Below are positions 24,290 to 36,423 of a DNA stretch of 64,000 nt, one piece after another. A program made the translations under genes and the position numbers. The stretch is from contig CM075676.1 of assembly GCA_037962975.1 (NCBI GenBank), forward strand, positions 97,100,001 through 97,164,000, written 5' to 3'. The first letter of the stretch is position 1. Every line of letters begins with the position of its first letter. The notes under the pieces are model-generated. The model saw nothing but the letters and a program-made list of their open reading frames with translations. It was not told where the DNA came from and did no database searches. The stretch comes from Clitoria ternatea. Lineage: Eukaryota; Streptophyta; Magnoliopsida; Fabales; Fabaceae.

Positions 24290-25310
24290 ATAACAAGTAT
24301 ACAGAGCCTATATAATAAATAAATATTTTTTATTGTCAAATAAAAGAGTATTAGAATTTAAGTAACAAGTTTTATATTATTCCAAGTCTGAAAATTAACT
24401 ATAACATCATAAAATTTAAAATATTTCTTATATATGTAATTTAACAATAGTAGTATAGTACCATATTAACTTTAATTTAATTATTCATAGTAGTAAGAAG
24501 AAATGATAAAGTAATGTGATAATATATCAGAGTGACGAAACAATATTAAAAAAATTAAAAATTTTATTTATAGCTAATTATAAAGCATGAATTTGTCTCA
24601 TTACTCAACGTAAACTATATTTTTAAATTTGCTCTGTCTTATTAGAAGCTTAAATTATCTTTATAGACTATATAAAGATTTAATTCACATTAAAACCAAT
24701 AAAAATACCAATAAACAAATATTAAATATCAATATACTCATCTTATATAAACAAAAGAGTCTCTAAGAAGTTCATATGTATAAAATATATATTTAATTAT
24801 TAATTTTTCATATTCAAGTTAATTTTAACATACTTTAATCTTGTAAGTTTAACTTTATATATATATATACATATAATATCTTGTGTACTTATAAAGTATA
24901 ATATATCATAAATTATGATTTATTTAATAAAAAATATAAGAGTTAAAAATAACTGACTATATGAGTTGAAAATGTTTTTTTTTCAAAAGCCAAAACTCAA
25001 CTTCTTTAATTAAATAAACTTTTTGAGAACTCATAGTCTAATCTTATTATTAAAACTACATTTTAAATATTATTATTAAAACTAAATTTTAAATAAGCTA
25101 GGCACTAGGCCTTAAACAAATAGTCTCACATATTTTCATCCTAATAAGTGTCATGCTAAATATTATTTACACATGCCTCATAGCTTTTAATATTATGATT
25201 TTTTTTACCATTATTCATAACAACTTTCAAAATTAGACCTTCTTTATTTATAGGCCTTAAATAGTCGCCCACCTTGTCGCCCCTTAGGCTTGGGCCTGGT
25301 AATAAGTAAA
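24290..25310. repeat. Non-coding repeat F, copy A
   Basis: About 1 kb, very AT-rich, opening near GGGCCCGGGGCATAAC and closing near CACCTTGTCGCCCCTTAGGC. It aligns by eye with 31290-31526 plus 34990-36410 (copy B, with insertions) and with 38406-39160 (copy C). It has no insertion where copy B has one at 31527, so it shows the empty site. No coding capacity; nature unknown. Confidence 0.65.
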
Positions 25311-25365
25311 GATAAAAGGTAAAAGGTAACACATAATAAATAACAAGTAATAGGTAACAACAACA
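25311..25365. repeat. GGTAACA-type low-complexity tract, left part
   Basis: Repeated GGTAACA/GGTAATA words. The same kind of sequence flanks the next two LTRs (27467-27556 and 31247-31290), so the LTRs appear to have landed in, or beside, one such tract. Confidence 0.6.
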
Positions 25366-27466
25366 GACTCAATAGAATTGCTAGATTCCTATCAGCTACA
25401 ATGTGTCCACATAATTTCCATTTTAATTTTTAGTCTATCTAGCTTAATGTTATTCTTCTCCCAACAAATCATATATTATTTACTCAATTATCATTAATTC
25501 ATCAATTTTATCACCATTATCAAACTAACCACAATATGGCTCAATGTCACTCAGTACGCAGACTTATATACATAATATGCACACTCCCACAGCATACACC
25601 AGAATCAATTAAACATTCATTAAGAATCATTATTACAACATATAATCTTCATTCCCTGCCTTGACATTAGCTCCTCACTCGGCTCTTCCCTCCGGGGTAT
25701 CTGTAATCTCTTTGTCATCGGTTACTAACAATTTGAAAACAGCAAGGGTAAATGCTAAAAATCATTAATTAATATAGAACTTAATCTTTAAACATGAAAA
25801 AGGTATAACAGAACCTTATATATTCATTTACTATCTTTTAATTCTCTTTACTCTTTCAATCGGGATCATTCAATCATATACCATATCATTTAGCAAATAA
25901 ATATATATATTTAATCATTAATGACACTCAGTCATGTAAGAATCACGTTCATCATACATTATCAAACTAAAATCATGCAAAGCACGACTAACTCTCATTC
26001 AAATATATTAGACTCGCTAGTATCCGAATACTAAAAGGAGCGACCTCCAACTAGGGGTTCTACTTGACACCCCGTGGACCCGACTTGGTCCATTGAGCCC
26101 ATCTTGGCTCTCCACCTCAACCACTGGGTCCTGCTTAACCAATGAGTAACTCAACTGGATCCTACTTGACCACGGGAGCCAAAAGTAAGAGGCGAAATAT
26201 ATCGTTCAACTGTCCCAACCATACAATCACATATATTCATTTTAAATTCTCTTTCTCTTTAATAATTAGCACAAAGGCCTCATTTTAAGCATAAGGGTCG
26301 GCCACACAAACTCGACCAATACGTCTTTCTTTTTCTTTTTTTAACATAAGGGTGGCCACACAGACTCTGACCATATTTTAACATATATTCTTAATCAATT
26401 TTTATGCAACTATAAGATATGATCAATATAACAATCATAAATCATTACACAGACTCAATCTCATACACCACATAATAACTATCGCAAGTCATAGAATTTT
26501 AAAATCATTATTCTTAACATTTCATCAATTGGAAACTCATTCCCATATCCACCAGTCATATTATTTCCTTTTTCGAACTCTAATTGGAGTCGATACCCAA
26601 ATTCTAATTAATTAAGACTCCAGACACCCTCTTACCTTGATTCCAAGCTTTTGCTAGTTGCTCTTGGTACCGATTACATCCAATGACTATAATTCAACAA
26701 GACCACAAATCCAATTAGTGTTCCTATTAGAAAACCATATACGTAAGTCTGGGTCTACCCCAAAGTCTGGGTCTGTGCATCTAAGTTTGGGTCTGCCCCA
26801 AAACTAAGACCCATCATACGCAACAACTCCAAACTTATTTATAAAACTTTCAAAGCTTACCTTGACCACTTTCAGCTTCGATTCCATGTCCCACTTGGCT
26901 TCCCAAAGCTTGGTCCGCTACCTACAGATACCGAAACAAAGAACCGTTAGTCATTTACCAACACCCACGATGTAAAACTCCATTTGCAAAGTTTGCATGC
27001 CAAAAGTTCATGGAAAACCGTAACCCTCATGCTCAACACCATCTTCGGTCTGAAGAAAGAAGCATGGAAAATGAAAATTGAAGTCACCATAAGACTCACC
27101 TCACCTCCACGATCACAATGTTACCCATAATTTTGAATTTCGACAACAATTTCAATCTCTATCTAGCCATGCAAGGTATGACCATGCAAGAGAGGGAGGG
27201 GGTGAATTCCTTTTTATTTAAGCCTAGGGACAGTTAGGTTATTTTACATTTTCTCTTTTCTTTTCTCTTTATTTAATCAAAGGTAATTGAATTTACCTTT
27301 TACTCCTTGGTAACTCTCCCTTTTTACCATCTCATTTAATTACCTCTAATTCAAAATTTTAATCCACCAATGTAATTAAATCATATTTTTAACTTACTAA
27401 CAACCCAAAATTTAATTAATTTATTTGACATAATAGTATTTAATTTTTAAAAAATAGGATGTTACA
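25366..27466 (-). repeat. Reverse-strand LTR (family D, copy 2)
   Basis: The LTR start, read on the reverse strand, is TGTAACATCCTATTTT at 27466. Sequence similar to copy 1 occurs at 26010-26230 and 26840-27200. The far end near 25366 is estimated, as no clean TG and no matching target duplication were found. There is no ORF of note. Confidence 0.6.
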
Positions 27467-27556
27467 GCAGGTAACAGGTAACGGTAATAGGTAGCAACTA
27501 ACATGTAACACGTAATAGGTAGCAGGTGGCGGTAGCAGGTAACAGGTATCAGGTAA
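27467..27556. repeat. GGTAACA/GGTAGCA low-complexity tract
   Basis: About twelve imperfect GGTAACA, GGTAATA and GGTAGCA units in 90 bases, lying between two reverse-strand LTRs. Confidence 0.75.
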
Positions 27557-29879
27557 TGTAACACCCCCTTATATACACGAGACATATATCTATTCTTCTT
27601 GTTTTTTTTTGAAAGATATACATATTTATCACTTCTTATCTCGTGTATACAAGGACATATATACATCTGATTTTCTTTGAATTTTAAAAGTAAAAAGTTT
27701 CAAATTATTCATAATGATAAAATGAACTTTCAGAAAATCATAAGTGATCAAAGATTACAGTATCATATCCAAAGAATAAGGTTTATTAAAGTTTAACCTT
27801 TACATTGATTTACAATCATCCAACTTAATATTGTATTAAGGTAAACTAAAACTAAAGATTTAATACCTCTACTTCGACTGTAACTAATTATTTCCTTATC
27901 TTCAAACCATGTGATTTTGAATCCTATTCTTGTCACATCTCTTCTCCTATCCGATTGAGGATGAGACCAATTTACCCTCTTGTAATTTCATCCTTTCATC
28001 TTGAACTGCTAGCTACATATCATATAACATAAATTTTGGACACAAAATTCAAACAAGAAGGAGTGAGAAACAGAATACAATACTTTACAGATAAGACATA
28101 AGCATAAGGGTTTTCACAATCTAATATAATAATTTCAATCATAATCATATACATAATCAATTATGAATGTAGAGTTTTCATAACATAACAATTATATTTT
28201 CATTCACAACCACCCACATAGAATGTCACAATCACATGAATGTCATGCAATGTTTTTAATACTATCATCTCATTCATCCTATGCATGTGAGTCCTTAAAG
28301 TTTTAGTTTGCACTGGGCCAACCAGGAGTTTACACTGTTCCATAAATTCCGGATGATAATAACATAAATGCCTTCATGGTATATGAACAGCTCAGCTGAC
28401 GTGGAAACACTTAGAGACTAGTCAGATTGAGAAAGTTTTTATTGTGAAAGTATCTGACACTAGGGAGCGACCCCAGGTCACCTGAAGCACCCTTTCACAC
28501 CCTCTCATCTCAATGCTCGCAATTAAGCCTCCTCTAATGTATCCTCGGTTTCTATAATCCGTCCTCATGCAATATCACATCTCATTTCTCTTTAATGATT
28601 TATGATGCATGAACTACTCGCATATTTAGTTGGTTAAGACTTTTAGAAACTCAATTATTAAATACCATAAAGGTTCACAAAATCATCTCAATAAACTGTA
28701 CATTCCCATAAGTTCTTCTTTGAACTTCTGTTATACAGAAACAAATTTAGTACAGTCTTCAAATTCAGATCTCACCAAAATTGAGTTTCCAAGCCTTAAA
28801 TATCTCAAAACTTTCTCTTAAAAAACTTCACATATTTACATAATCTTTCCAAATTTGAATCTTAACTAGATTGAGTTTAGAAATCTCGACTATAAATATC
28901 CTTTAGTTATTTCATTAGGGAAAACCAATTTAAATTTTTGATTTCTAAAAGAATATATATTTCTTTAAATCATTAATTAAGAATACTTAAGACTATACAA
29001 ATTTTCTTTAATTTAAGAATTAATTGTCTCAACCTCTGATTTTTATAAAATAGCTTCTTTCTAATACTAGATTTTATTCTAGAGATTAAAAATAAAGTTA
29101 ATGAAAATTATTTCTAAGAAGAAATAAAAGACTAGAATAATGATAAAATACTTTCTCTTAGAATAAAAATTTAAAGATTAAGGTAAGAAAATTCTTACTG
29201 AATTTTAACTTTCCGTCATGCTTACTATATGCTCAAACTCCATATCACAAGGTCATCAATCATAATAAAATATTATCAATCACAATATCACCAATCATAA
29301 TCAAATAATATCAATCACGATCAAATAATATCGATCATAATTAAATATCATCAATAATAATTATAAATAAATCAATTAAATATAATTCAAATTTTAATGG
29401 TTATTTAAATTATTAAAATTGATTTTAAGTCCTTATAGTCCATTCCTTGCATAGGTCTATGTAAGTCCATATAATCCAGTCCTTGCATAGGTATAGTTCA
29501 GTCCATATGGGTCATAGTGGTCCAAGTCCTTGCATAGGTATAGTCCAGTTCGTATAGGTTATAAAAATCCAAGTCCTTACATAGGTATGTTAGAGTTAGT
29601 TAAACCAGATATTTAATTTAAAATTTATTAAAAATTTTAAGTTAAAAAGTTAATATTTATAATAATAATATTTTCAAATTTAAAAGGAGTAGGGGACTCC
29701 TCCCATTATTCCTATGTCTTTTCATATTATACTCTTATCTCACTTCCCCTTACCTCTTGTATACTGATTCGTTATTGTAAATCCGTGCACGCCTCGTCTC
29801 CGAGTTCTAAAACATACCAACTTTATTTTAATATAGTTACAAGATGAAAATTAAGATAACTACTTAAAGCAGAAATGGT

Positions 29880-30110
29880 AAATTTTGAATAGTGAATAGT
29901 GAATAGTAAATAGTAAATAGTAATAGTAAATAGTAAAATATGAATAGTAACAGTAAATAGTAAATCATAAATAGTAACGGTAAATAGTAAATCGTGAATA
30001 GTAATGGTAAATAGTAAAACGTGAATAGTAAAGGTAAATAGTAACACTAAATAGTAATTTACTATTTGAATAGTAATTTACTATTAAAATAGTGTTTTAC
30101 TATGCAGAAT
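29880..30110. repeat. ATAGTAAAT tandem array in family G copy 1
   Basis: The words AATAGTAAATAGTAA, AATCGTGAATAGTAA and similar recur with a unit of about 20-25 bases. It ends in self-complementary stretches such as AATAGTAATTTACTATT (about 30050-30100) that could fold as hairpins. Matching arrays lie at 46150-46550, 49270-49562 and 60915-61040. Confidence 0.85.
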
Positions 30111-30336
30111 AGTAACTTAAAATAATATTATTTCTAATATAATAATAGATTTCTAAAAACGATATAAAAATAACCCTAAAAAAATATAAAAGAGATATAT
30201 TCGTACCTTAGAATTTTAGCAGAACCTTCTTCCAAAAAAATTTATTTCTCTCTTACTTCCACCACTATCTCACTAGCACTACTATATTAAGAAAACTTAA
30301 TCTGAAATTGTGAATTCTAAAGAAGAATGCCTTCGG

Positions 30337-30344
30337 TATTTATA
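30337..30344 (-). promoter_or_regulatory. TATA box of family G copy 1
   Basis: TATAAATA on the reverse strand, about 0.9 kb from the LTR start. The other two copies have it at 45902-45909 and 61290-61297. Confidence 0.6.
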
Positions 30345-31246
30345 GGAAGGAAAATTACTATGCATTCTATTATTTTAATATAAAAGTACTGTGTATTTTT
30401 TAAAAATTCAATCCTAGTTACTGTGCACCTTTTGAAAATTTCGTATATGCACAGTGTTTTGCATAGTAAATGTCGGCAGAATTATTAAGCCAAATAGTAG
30501 CCTTTCACTCGGTATATTTTAAATATTTAAAATTAATCCTTTTTTAAATTTAACGATATTATATCAGTTCTCACTAATTTTATGATAAGTAATATAGAGT
30601 TTAAATTTTTAAAATCTAAAATTTTCGGTTAATAAAAATTTATTAGTACATTTTAAATTTTTTTACGATTGATAAAAATCAAGATTTTACTCAAACCGAT
30701 AATTTTTAGATAAGTCTACTTGAAATGGATTGTAAAAAATTTTTTTATAATTTAACTTTACATTCTTGTAAATATTTTTAATTTTAAGTAACTTTATATG
30801 AATTTAAAATTATTTAAAATATATTATTTTATTAAAATATTTCAAAATTTTCAAAAATATCCAGAAAATCATAAATATTATGTAGATCAAAAAGTTCTAA
30901 AGAACCATAGTCTAATTCCTTCAAAATTTTATTTTAAATTTCTAATATGAGTTAAATCTCAAATATGTAAAACATAAATATAAGAACATAAAATAAAAAT
31001 GATGAATAATAAAGATATTAAAAATTCTTAATATAATTTTCTTAATTAGTGAATACTAATTAATTCATTTTAAAATTCTCATTCAGAAATATTTTCATTT
31101 TTTATTATTATTTTAAAAAAACAAATAATTAAATATAAATACCAAAATTTCAAAAAAATGATAATAATAAACTAACTTATAGTAAGTATTTCTCAAGAAA
31201 GATATATTAATATCTATTTTCTATTTGTGTTGAAAATGGGATGTTA

Positions 31247-31526
31247 GCAGGTAGTAGGTAACAGGTGGGGCTTGTTGTGTAGCAAGTAATAGGGGCCCAT
31301 AAAATGAATAAATATTTATTTTATTACCAAATGAAAGAGTTTCATAATTTAAGTTACAGTTTTTATATTATTTCAAATTTGAAAATTAACTATAACACCA
31401 ATTTAAAATACTTCTCATATTTGTAATTCAATAATAGTAGTATAGTACTAGATTAACTTTAATCCAATTATTTATAGTATGAATAGATGACAAAGTAATC
31501 TTGAGTAGTAAGATCAGAGCAACAAA
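31247..31526. repeat. GGTAACA tract and left part of repeat F copy B
   Basis: GGTAGTAGGTAACAGG (about 31250-31275) leads into GGGCCCATAAAATGAATAAATA. This parallels copy A from 24290. The copy is interrupted at 31527. Confidence 0.6.
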
Positions 31527-31568
31527 TGTTAGTTGTTTGGTTTAGGTTATTTTGCATGTAAATATTTC

Positions 31569-31624
<56 letters not shown>

Positions 31625-32550
31625 CCACTCAAGAACTAACAATTTTCCTTTTCTTTTGTAATTATCAAGTATTTCCATCTAATCCAGCCTCGCTTTTGTT
31701 TTTATTATGATTTATAGGACAATAAGGCTTAAAGAAGGATGAAAATCTGAGTATTTTAAGATGTTAATCTGGAGGAAATTCACTTAGGCTAGTGCTCGCC
31801 TAGGCGATGAGGCAAATTCAGGCTCGCTTAGGTGAATCCATCATGGCAGTTCATCTTCCACTTATCTGCGTGGTCACATAGAAGACCTAAAAACACATTT
31901 TAGAGGCATGTAGAAGCTGGGAGGAGGCAAGGGAAGCTGGGATTTCACCATTTTAGCACCTTAGAGCTTGACAACCTTTGAGGATTCTTTGCTACTTCTT
32001 GATTTTGTATCATTTTGTAAGCTTAGTTTAGTTTAGTTATGTGTGGCTAGCTTTTTTTTATTGAACAACCCTGATAAGCTCATGATCTTTTAGTTAATTT
32101 TTTGGTTCTTTTATGAAATTGACTCTAATTAGTACTTCAATTTTATCTAATGCTAGTTTTGTTTGAGAGAATGGCCTGTGCGTGTTTATGATTTTCAAGC
32201 AAATGATAAGTTAATTTACCTATCATCCTTAAGTCCTAGAGATAGCATTAAGAATAATAATCGCCAGTATAAAGCTGATTCTGCCTTTATTTGTTACAGG
32301 AATATTTGTTAAAAGATAGAGTTTAGAATCTGTACTCCGCAAAATCAGGTTCGGTGAATTTGAGTTTTGGTAACTAGGTTGATTACATAATTAAACCTAA
32401 CAATTATAGAAACATAATCTAAAAGGGAAGTTTGATCCAAACCTTTTATTTAGTTTATTTCGGTTAATTTATTGTTTCATCTTTATTTTAAATTATAAAA
32501 ACCCAAAATCATATTTCCTTTCTTTGTGACATTTATGTATATATAGTTGT

Positions 32551-34866
32551 TGATACTTCAGAGAACATACTTAGAAGGGGGGTTGAATAAGTCTATTCAC
32601 TTTTTTAAACTAAAAAGTGATATTTAAACGTGAAGGAGTATTACACAGCGGACCAGACTTTTACGAGACAATGAGCGTGATTCTTTGATTAAGTGAGCAT
32701 AAATTACCAGACTTTTACTATCATAGATATTATCAAGGATGCACCAGACTTTTGATAGTTAAAAAGTCAGAGAGAAAGAGATATCACACAAGCAATTTAT
32801 ACTGATTCACTCCTAACATAGAAGCTACATCCAATACATTCAAATCTGAAGGATTTCCACTATGTAAAAATCATTTACAGAAGATGTTGAGTATTCTTGA
32901 CTCCAGTCACTCTTGGCTTTAGCACAACCTGTGCTTTAAAGTATTCTTGATTCAAGCCACTTGTGGCTTGAGCACAACTCATGCTCTAAATATTCTTAAC
33001 TCCAGCCACTCCTCACTTAAGCACAGCTCTTACCCATACACCAGATCCCTTTGGATTCCTATAAGTATTCTTTTGCAGCACCCACTCCTAGGGCAGACCC
33101 AAGTATTCTTTCACAAGCCACTCCTGGCTCAAACCCTGAGTATTCTTTTAAAAGCCTCTTCAGGCCAACAGTGTTTCCTACACTAACAGAGTTTGGTAAC
33201 ATACCAGACATATGCTACCAGAGGATTTGAAGAATTATTACAAACAAAATGAATAAGCCTTCTAACTTAGCTAAGCTAAGTGATCAACCATATGGGTGAG
33301 TTTGTAAAGAAAGAGAAGGACTTATTCATTCAGTAGACTCAGTAGCTGTGTAATATAAAAGATAAGTACAAAAGGTACTGAGTCTGAAAGCATGACCAGA
33401 GATGATATGCTCGTAGAAGAGCATAGAGATATGGCCTGATGGCATATCTCTGGTTGCTATGGCTTTTGGGAAGGAGAGGATTGCACATAGCGAGCTTTCT
33501 TTTTCTTCATGTAATTCTTCTTGGTTTGATTTCTTATTCTTGAGCCGATTGTCATTTCTTCATTTCTCATGAGCTTTTGTACATGAACGTCTGGTGCTCA
33601 TTCATGATTTCTCTTCTTCTTCTTCTTCTTCTTCTTCTTCTTCTTCTTCTTCTTCTTCTTCTTCTTCTTCTTCTTCTTCTTCTTCTTCTTCTTCTTCTTC
33701 TTCTTCTTCTTCTTCTTCTTCTTCTTCTTCTTCTTCTTCTTCTTCTTCTTCTTCTTCTTCTTCTTCTTCTTCTTCTTCTTCTTCTTCTTCTTCTTCTTCT
33801 TCTTCTTCTTCTTCTTCTTCTTCTTCTTCTTCTTCTTCTTCTTCTTCTTCTTCTTCTATCATACTCTTCTTAACGTGTTCTAGCTCGTGTTTTTCTTTTC
33901 ACAAGCTCTCTCTCTTTATCTTCTTTTTATACTCCCTTATGCTTTAGCTCTCCCCTTTGTTTTTTTCTCTATTCTTCTTTTTTTCTATATCTTCAAGAAT
34001 TCTTGATGAAGAGATTGATTATGCTTATATAGAATCATCTTGTTGAGCTCAGAGAGAGGCTATCAATTATACGACCCTTAAGAGAGTTATTATACAAGGA
34101 ACAAAAGTCTTTCTAGTTAGAGTTACACAAAAGGCAAAGTTTTTGTTGTCAGAGAGAGACGTTCTGAGCACGCAATTGTAGAATATGGAGCATTGAGATA
34201 TGTGAAAGCATCGACAGGGTAGAAGTAGCGTAAATATCATAAAAGAGGAAGCTTTTATTCAGAGAATCTCTGAATCCATAAAGCACAGGTGAAAGGCTTG
34301 ATGCTATTAGGATAAATCAGAATCTTCCTTGCTTGGTCATTCTTTTTCTCGTGATTCTTTACTTTAAAGTGCTGATGAAGATGTTTTCTGACCGTTAAAG
34401 TTCTTTGGACTAGACTCGTACAGGAACTACCTTTTAGAGGATTCTGGATCAGGTAAGGCACAAATATTTAGAGGCCTTCACATGATCTGGGAGCTTGAAG
34501 CACATATGAGAACAGGATCTAATGTTTTCATAAACTCTGAGGTATGAGATATAAGACTTTTCTACTCTGGGTCTGGTAAAACATTCAGATGCAAATATCT
34601 TTCTCCTTGAGGCGAAATTTCCAGATTTTAAGACTTCTTTTATCTTTGATTAAAGGATTTATGTTGTGACCAAACTTTTATGAAAGTCCTTCCAAACTTT
34701 TGACACACAGACCCCCCTTTTCTTTTATAACGAAAGCTTTATGTTTCCTGAAACACTTATACGCATATATCAAATAATAACATGATATAACTTGATTTAA
34801 AATAAAATATGCGATGTTAATTATCAACAAATCTTAAAATAATTCCAAGTCTTCTTGACTCTAACA
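32551..34866. mobile_element. Nested solo LTR of 2.3 kb, target duplication GTTGT
   Basis: It begins TGATACTTCAGAG, ends GACTCTAACA, and is flanked by GTTGT at 32546-32550 and 34867-34871. It contains repeated phrases on GCACAACTCATGCT and GTATTCTTGA (about 32890-33130) and a very long TTC microsatellite. A GAAGGGGGGTTGAATAAG stretch near its left end and ACAGACCCCCC near its right end suggest a Ty1/copia-type LTR, possibly on the reverse strand. That assignment is a guess. Open frames here (Ser, Leu and Glu runs) are microsatellite artefacts. Confidence 0.75.
33612..33857. repeat. (TTC)n microsatellite, about 81 units
   Basis: An almost uninterrupted CTT/TTC run of about 245 bases. The duplicate at 37257-37270 has only about four units at the matching place (before ATCACACTG/ATCATACTC). 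The expansion therefore occurred in this copy after the duplication, or contraction occurred in the other. Confidence 0.95.
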
Positions 34867-34989
34867 GTTGTGATAAGTTAGCATCAATTATTCAACCAAT
34901 TATCATATATTTGACAAGTCCCTATAAACCGACAAACTTTACATAAATAATTAAAATTACAACAAAACCAGTGTGCCAGGGTCCTAACA

Positions 34990-36423
34990 ATGAAACGATG
35001 TTAAAAAAATTAAAGAAAATCCAATTATAGTAAATTATAAGGTATGAATTCATCTTGTTACTTGATGTAGATTATACTTTTAAGTCTGGTCTAGAATCTT
35101 AAATTATCTTTATAGACTTATAAAAAACTTAATTAACATTAAAATCAATAAAAATACCTCCAAACAAATATTAAATATCAATTAACTCATCTTATATAAA
35201 TAAATGAGCCTCTAAAAAGTTAACAACATACACAAACTATATTTAATTATCAATTTTACATATTTAAGTTAATTTTAACATATTTTAATCTTATAAATTT
35301 AACTTTATGTGTAGAAAAATATTATATGTATTTATAAAATATTATATCATAAATTATGGTTTATTATATAAAATCATATAAAAGTGAACTGGATTAGTCC
35401 GGGGTCAAAGATCCGGACTGGGATCCAGCCACAAAAGTTGATGATTTAAGTGTTTGTACATCGGTACAGTGGGTATCCGGTATTATAATCCGACCTCTTA
35501 GTGGGAGAGTTCGGTCTTGTTGTCCCGGAGATCCTTCTCACCAGGCTTTCGCGTTGATAGGGGCGAAAGGTGGTGTCACCTGTGAAGATTCTCCGATGCT
35601 CAAGTTAGTGAAGATACTAAGAACACAAAGAACTTGAACAATGCAATAGTAAGTTAAGAGTGGGAACAACGTAACCTTGCATGTGTATAAGAATATGCTA
35701 TTTATAGTTGAACGTGGAAAATGAATTATTGGGTACAAGTGGGCCAGGAGGCTCTGATTCCGTGTTCAGCGTACCATTCAGAGTAGTTCAATACTCAGTG
35801 TACGATTAAGAGTAATTCAATGATCAATGTACGATTCTGGCACAGGAATGAGGAAGATCCACATTTTTCGTATATCGCTCATGTAGCTGTACTTTGTACC
35901 TTTTGACGGGTGACATAGACACTTTCCGCTGTACAGGGTATCAATCGTGATAAGCAATAAAGCCACTTATCCTATCGTAGTATAGGTGAACAGTTATGTA
36001 TAACAGAATAATGAAACTGGATCAGGTTATCCGATGTCCTAGGTGTCGTCACGGATAAAACGGTGGAGGGAGAACGCCTAGCATGGTATTTTTACAGTCT
36101 GGATGTTAACCCGTGATAACGTCTAAGTCTGGAGACCGGTATCTAGACCGGATCAAAAAGTTAAAATTCACTGACCATATGAGTTGAAAATGTTTTTTTC
36201 AAAAGCCAAAACTCAACTTCTTTAATTATATAGACTTTCAGAAAGTCTTAACTTAACCTTATTATTAAAATTAAACATTAAATATTATTATTAAACTTAA
36301 CTTTAAATAAGCTAGATATTAAGCCTCAAACAAACAGTCTCACATATTTTCATCCCTAATAAATGTCATGGTAAACGTTAATTACAAGTGTCTCAGAGCT
36401 CTTAATATTGCAAAAATTCTTTT
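34990..36423. repeat. Repeat F copy B, right part
   Basis: It resumes after the 31527-34989 insertion with ATGAAACGATGTTAAAAAAATT, matching copy A near 24537. It is interrupted again by the solo LTR 35385-36155. It ends near 36410 with CTTAATATTGCAAAAATTC, just before the duplication junction. Confidence 0.7.
35385..36155 (-). mobile_element. Solo LTR of a Tat-group element, target duplication AAAAG
   Basis: 771 bases, TGAACTGGATTAG to GACCGGATCA, flanked by AAAAG at 35380-35384 and 36156-36160. Copy 2 of the tandem duplication has a single AAAAG at 38787-38791 and no insertion, so this insertion is younger than the duplication. Its two ends (TGAACT, CCGGATCA) and an internal TTCTCCGATGCTCAAGT match the LTR of the Tat element at 60020-60914, which points to the same family group. 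A reverse-strand TATA box lies at about 35699-35706. Confidence 0.9.

Larger units (their letters stand above)
27557..31246 (-). repeat. Reverse-strand LTR, family G, copy 1 (near full length, about 3.7 kb)
   Basis: Left end TGTAACACCCCC at 27557, right end GGGATGTTA at 31246. Both are LTR-terminal sequences in reverse orientation. It matches the family G copies at 45248-48118 and 48177-61918 in long blocks: the GGTCACCTGAAGC region at about 28470, the GTCCTTGCATAGG repeats at about 29440-29580, and the ATAGTAAAT array at about 29880-30110. The flanks share GGTAACA-like sequence, but no exact target duplication was found. The 74-codon open frame over the array is not a gene. Confidence 0.7.
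31527..34989. mobile_element. LTR-like insertion in repeat F copy B, itself split
   Basis: Termini TGTTAG (31527) and CTAACA (34984-34989) are inverted and LTR-like. Repeat F copies A and B show that this block is an insertion. Without the inner LTR (32551-34866) and its duplication it measures about 1.14 kb, so it is probably a solo LTR. The flanks ACAAA and ATGAA differ at two positions, an old or imperfect duplication. A (TA)n tract lies at about 31575-31622, and palindromes CTCGCCTAGGCGAT (31795-31808) and CTCGCTTAGGTGAA (31823-31836) are present. The orientation is not certain, and there is no coding sequence. Confidence 0.65.
32711..36423. repeat. Tandem duplication, copy 1
   Basis: It runs from TTACTATCATAGATATT near 32711 to the junction at about 36423. 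It covers most of the GTTGT solo LTR, the right end of its host LTR and the rest of repeat F copy B. The second copy follows directly. Taking out the later solo LTR (771 bases) and the TTC expansion, the two copies are about equal in length (2.6-2.7 kb). Confidence 0.8.

Noticed and set aside
33577..33947. Long Leu, Ser and Glu homopolymer open frames on both strands
   Set aside because: They are the three frames of the TTC/GAA microsatellite, with no codon bias, start context or conserved flank.
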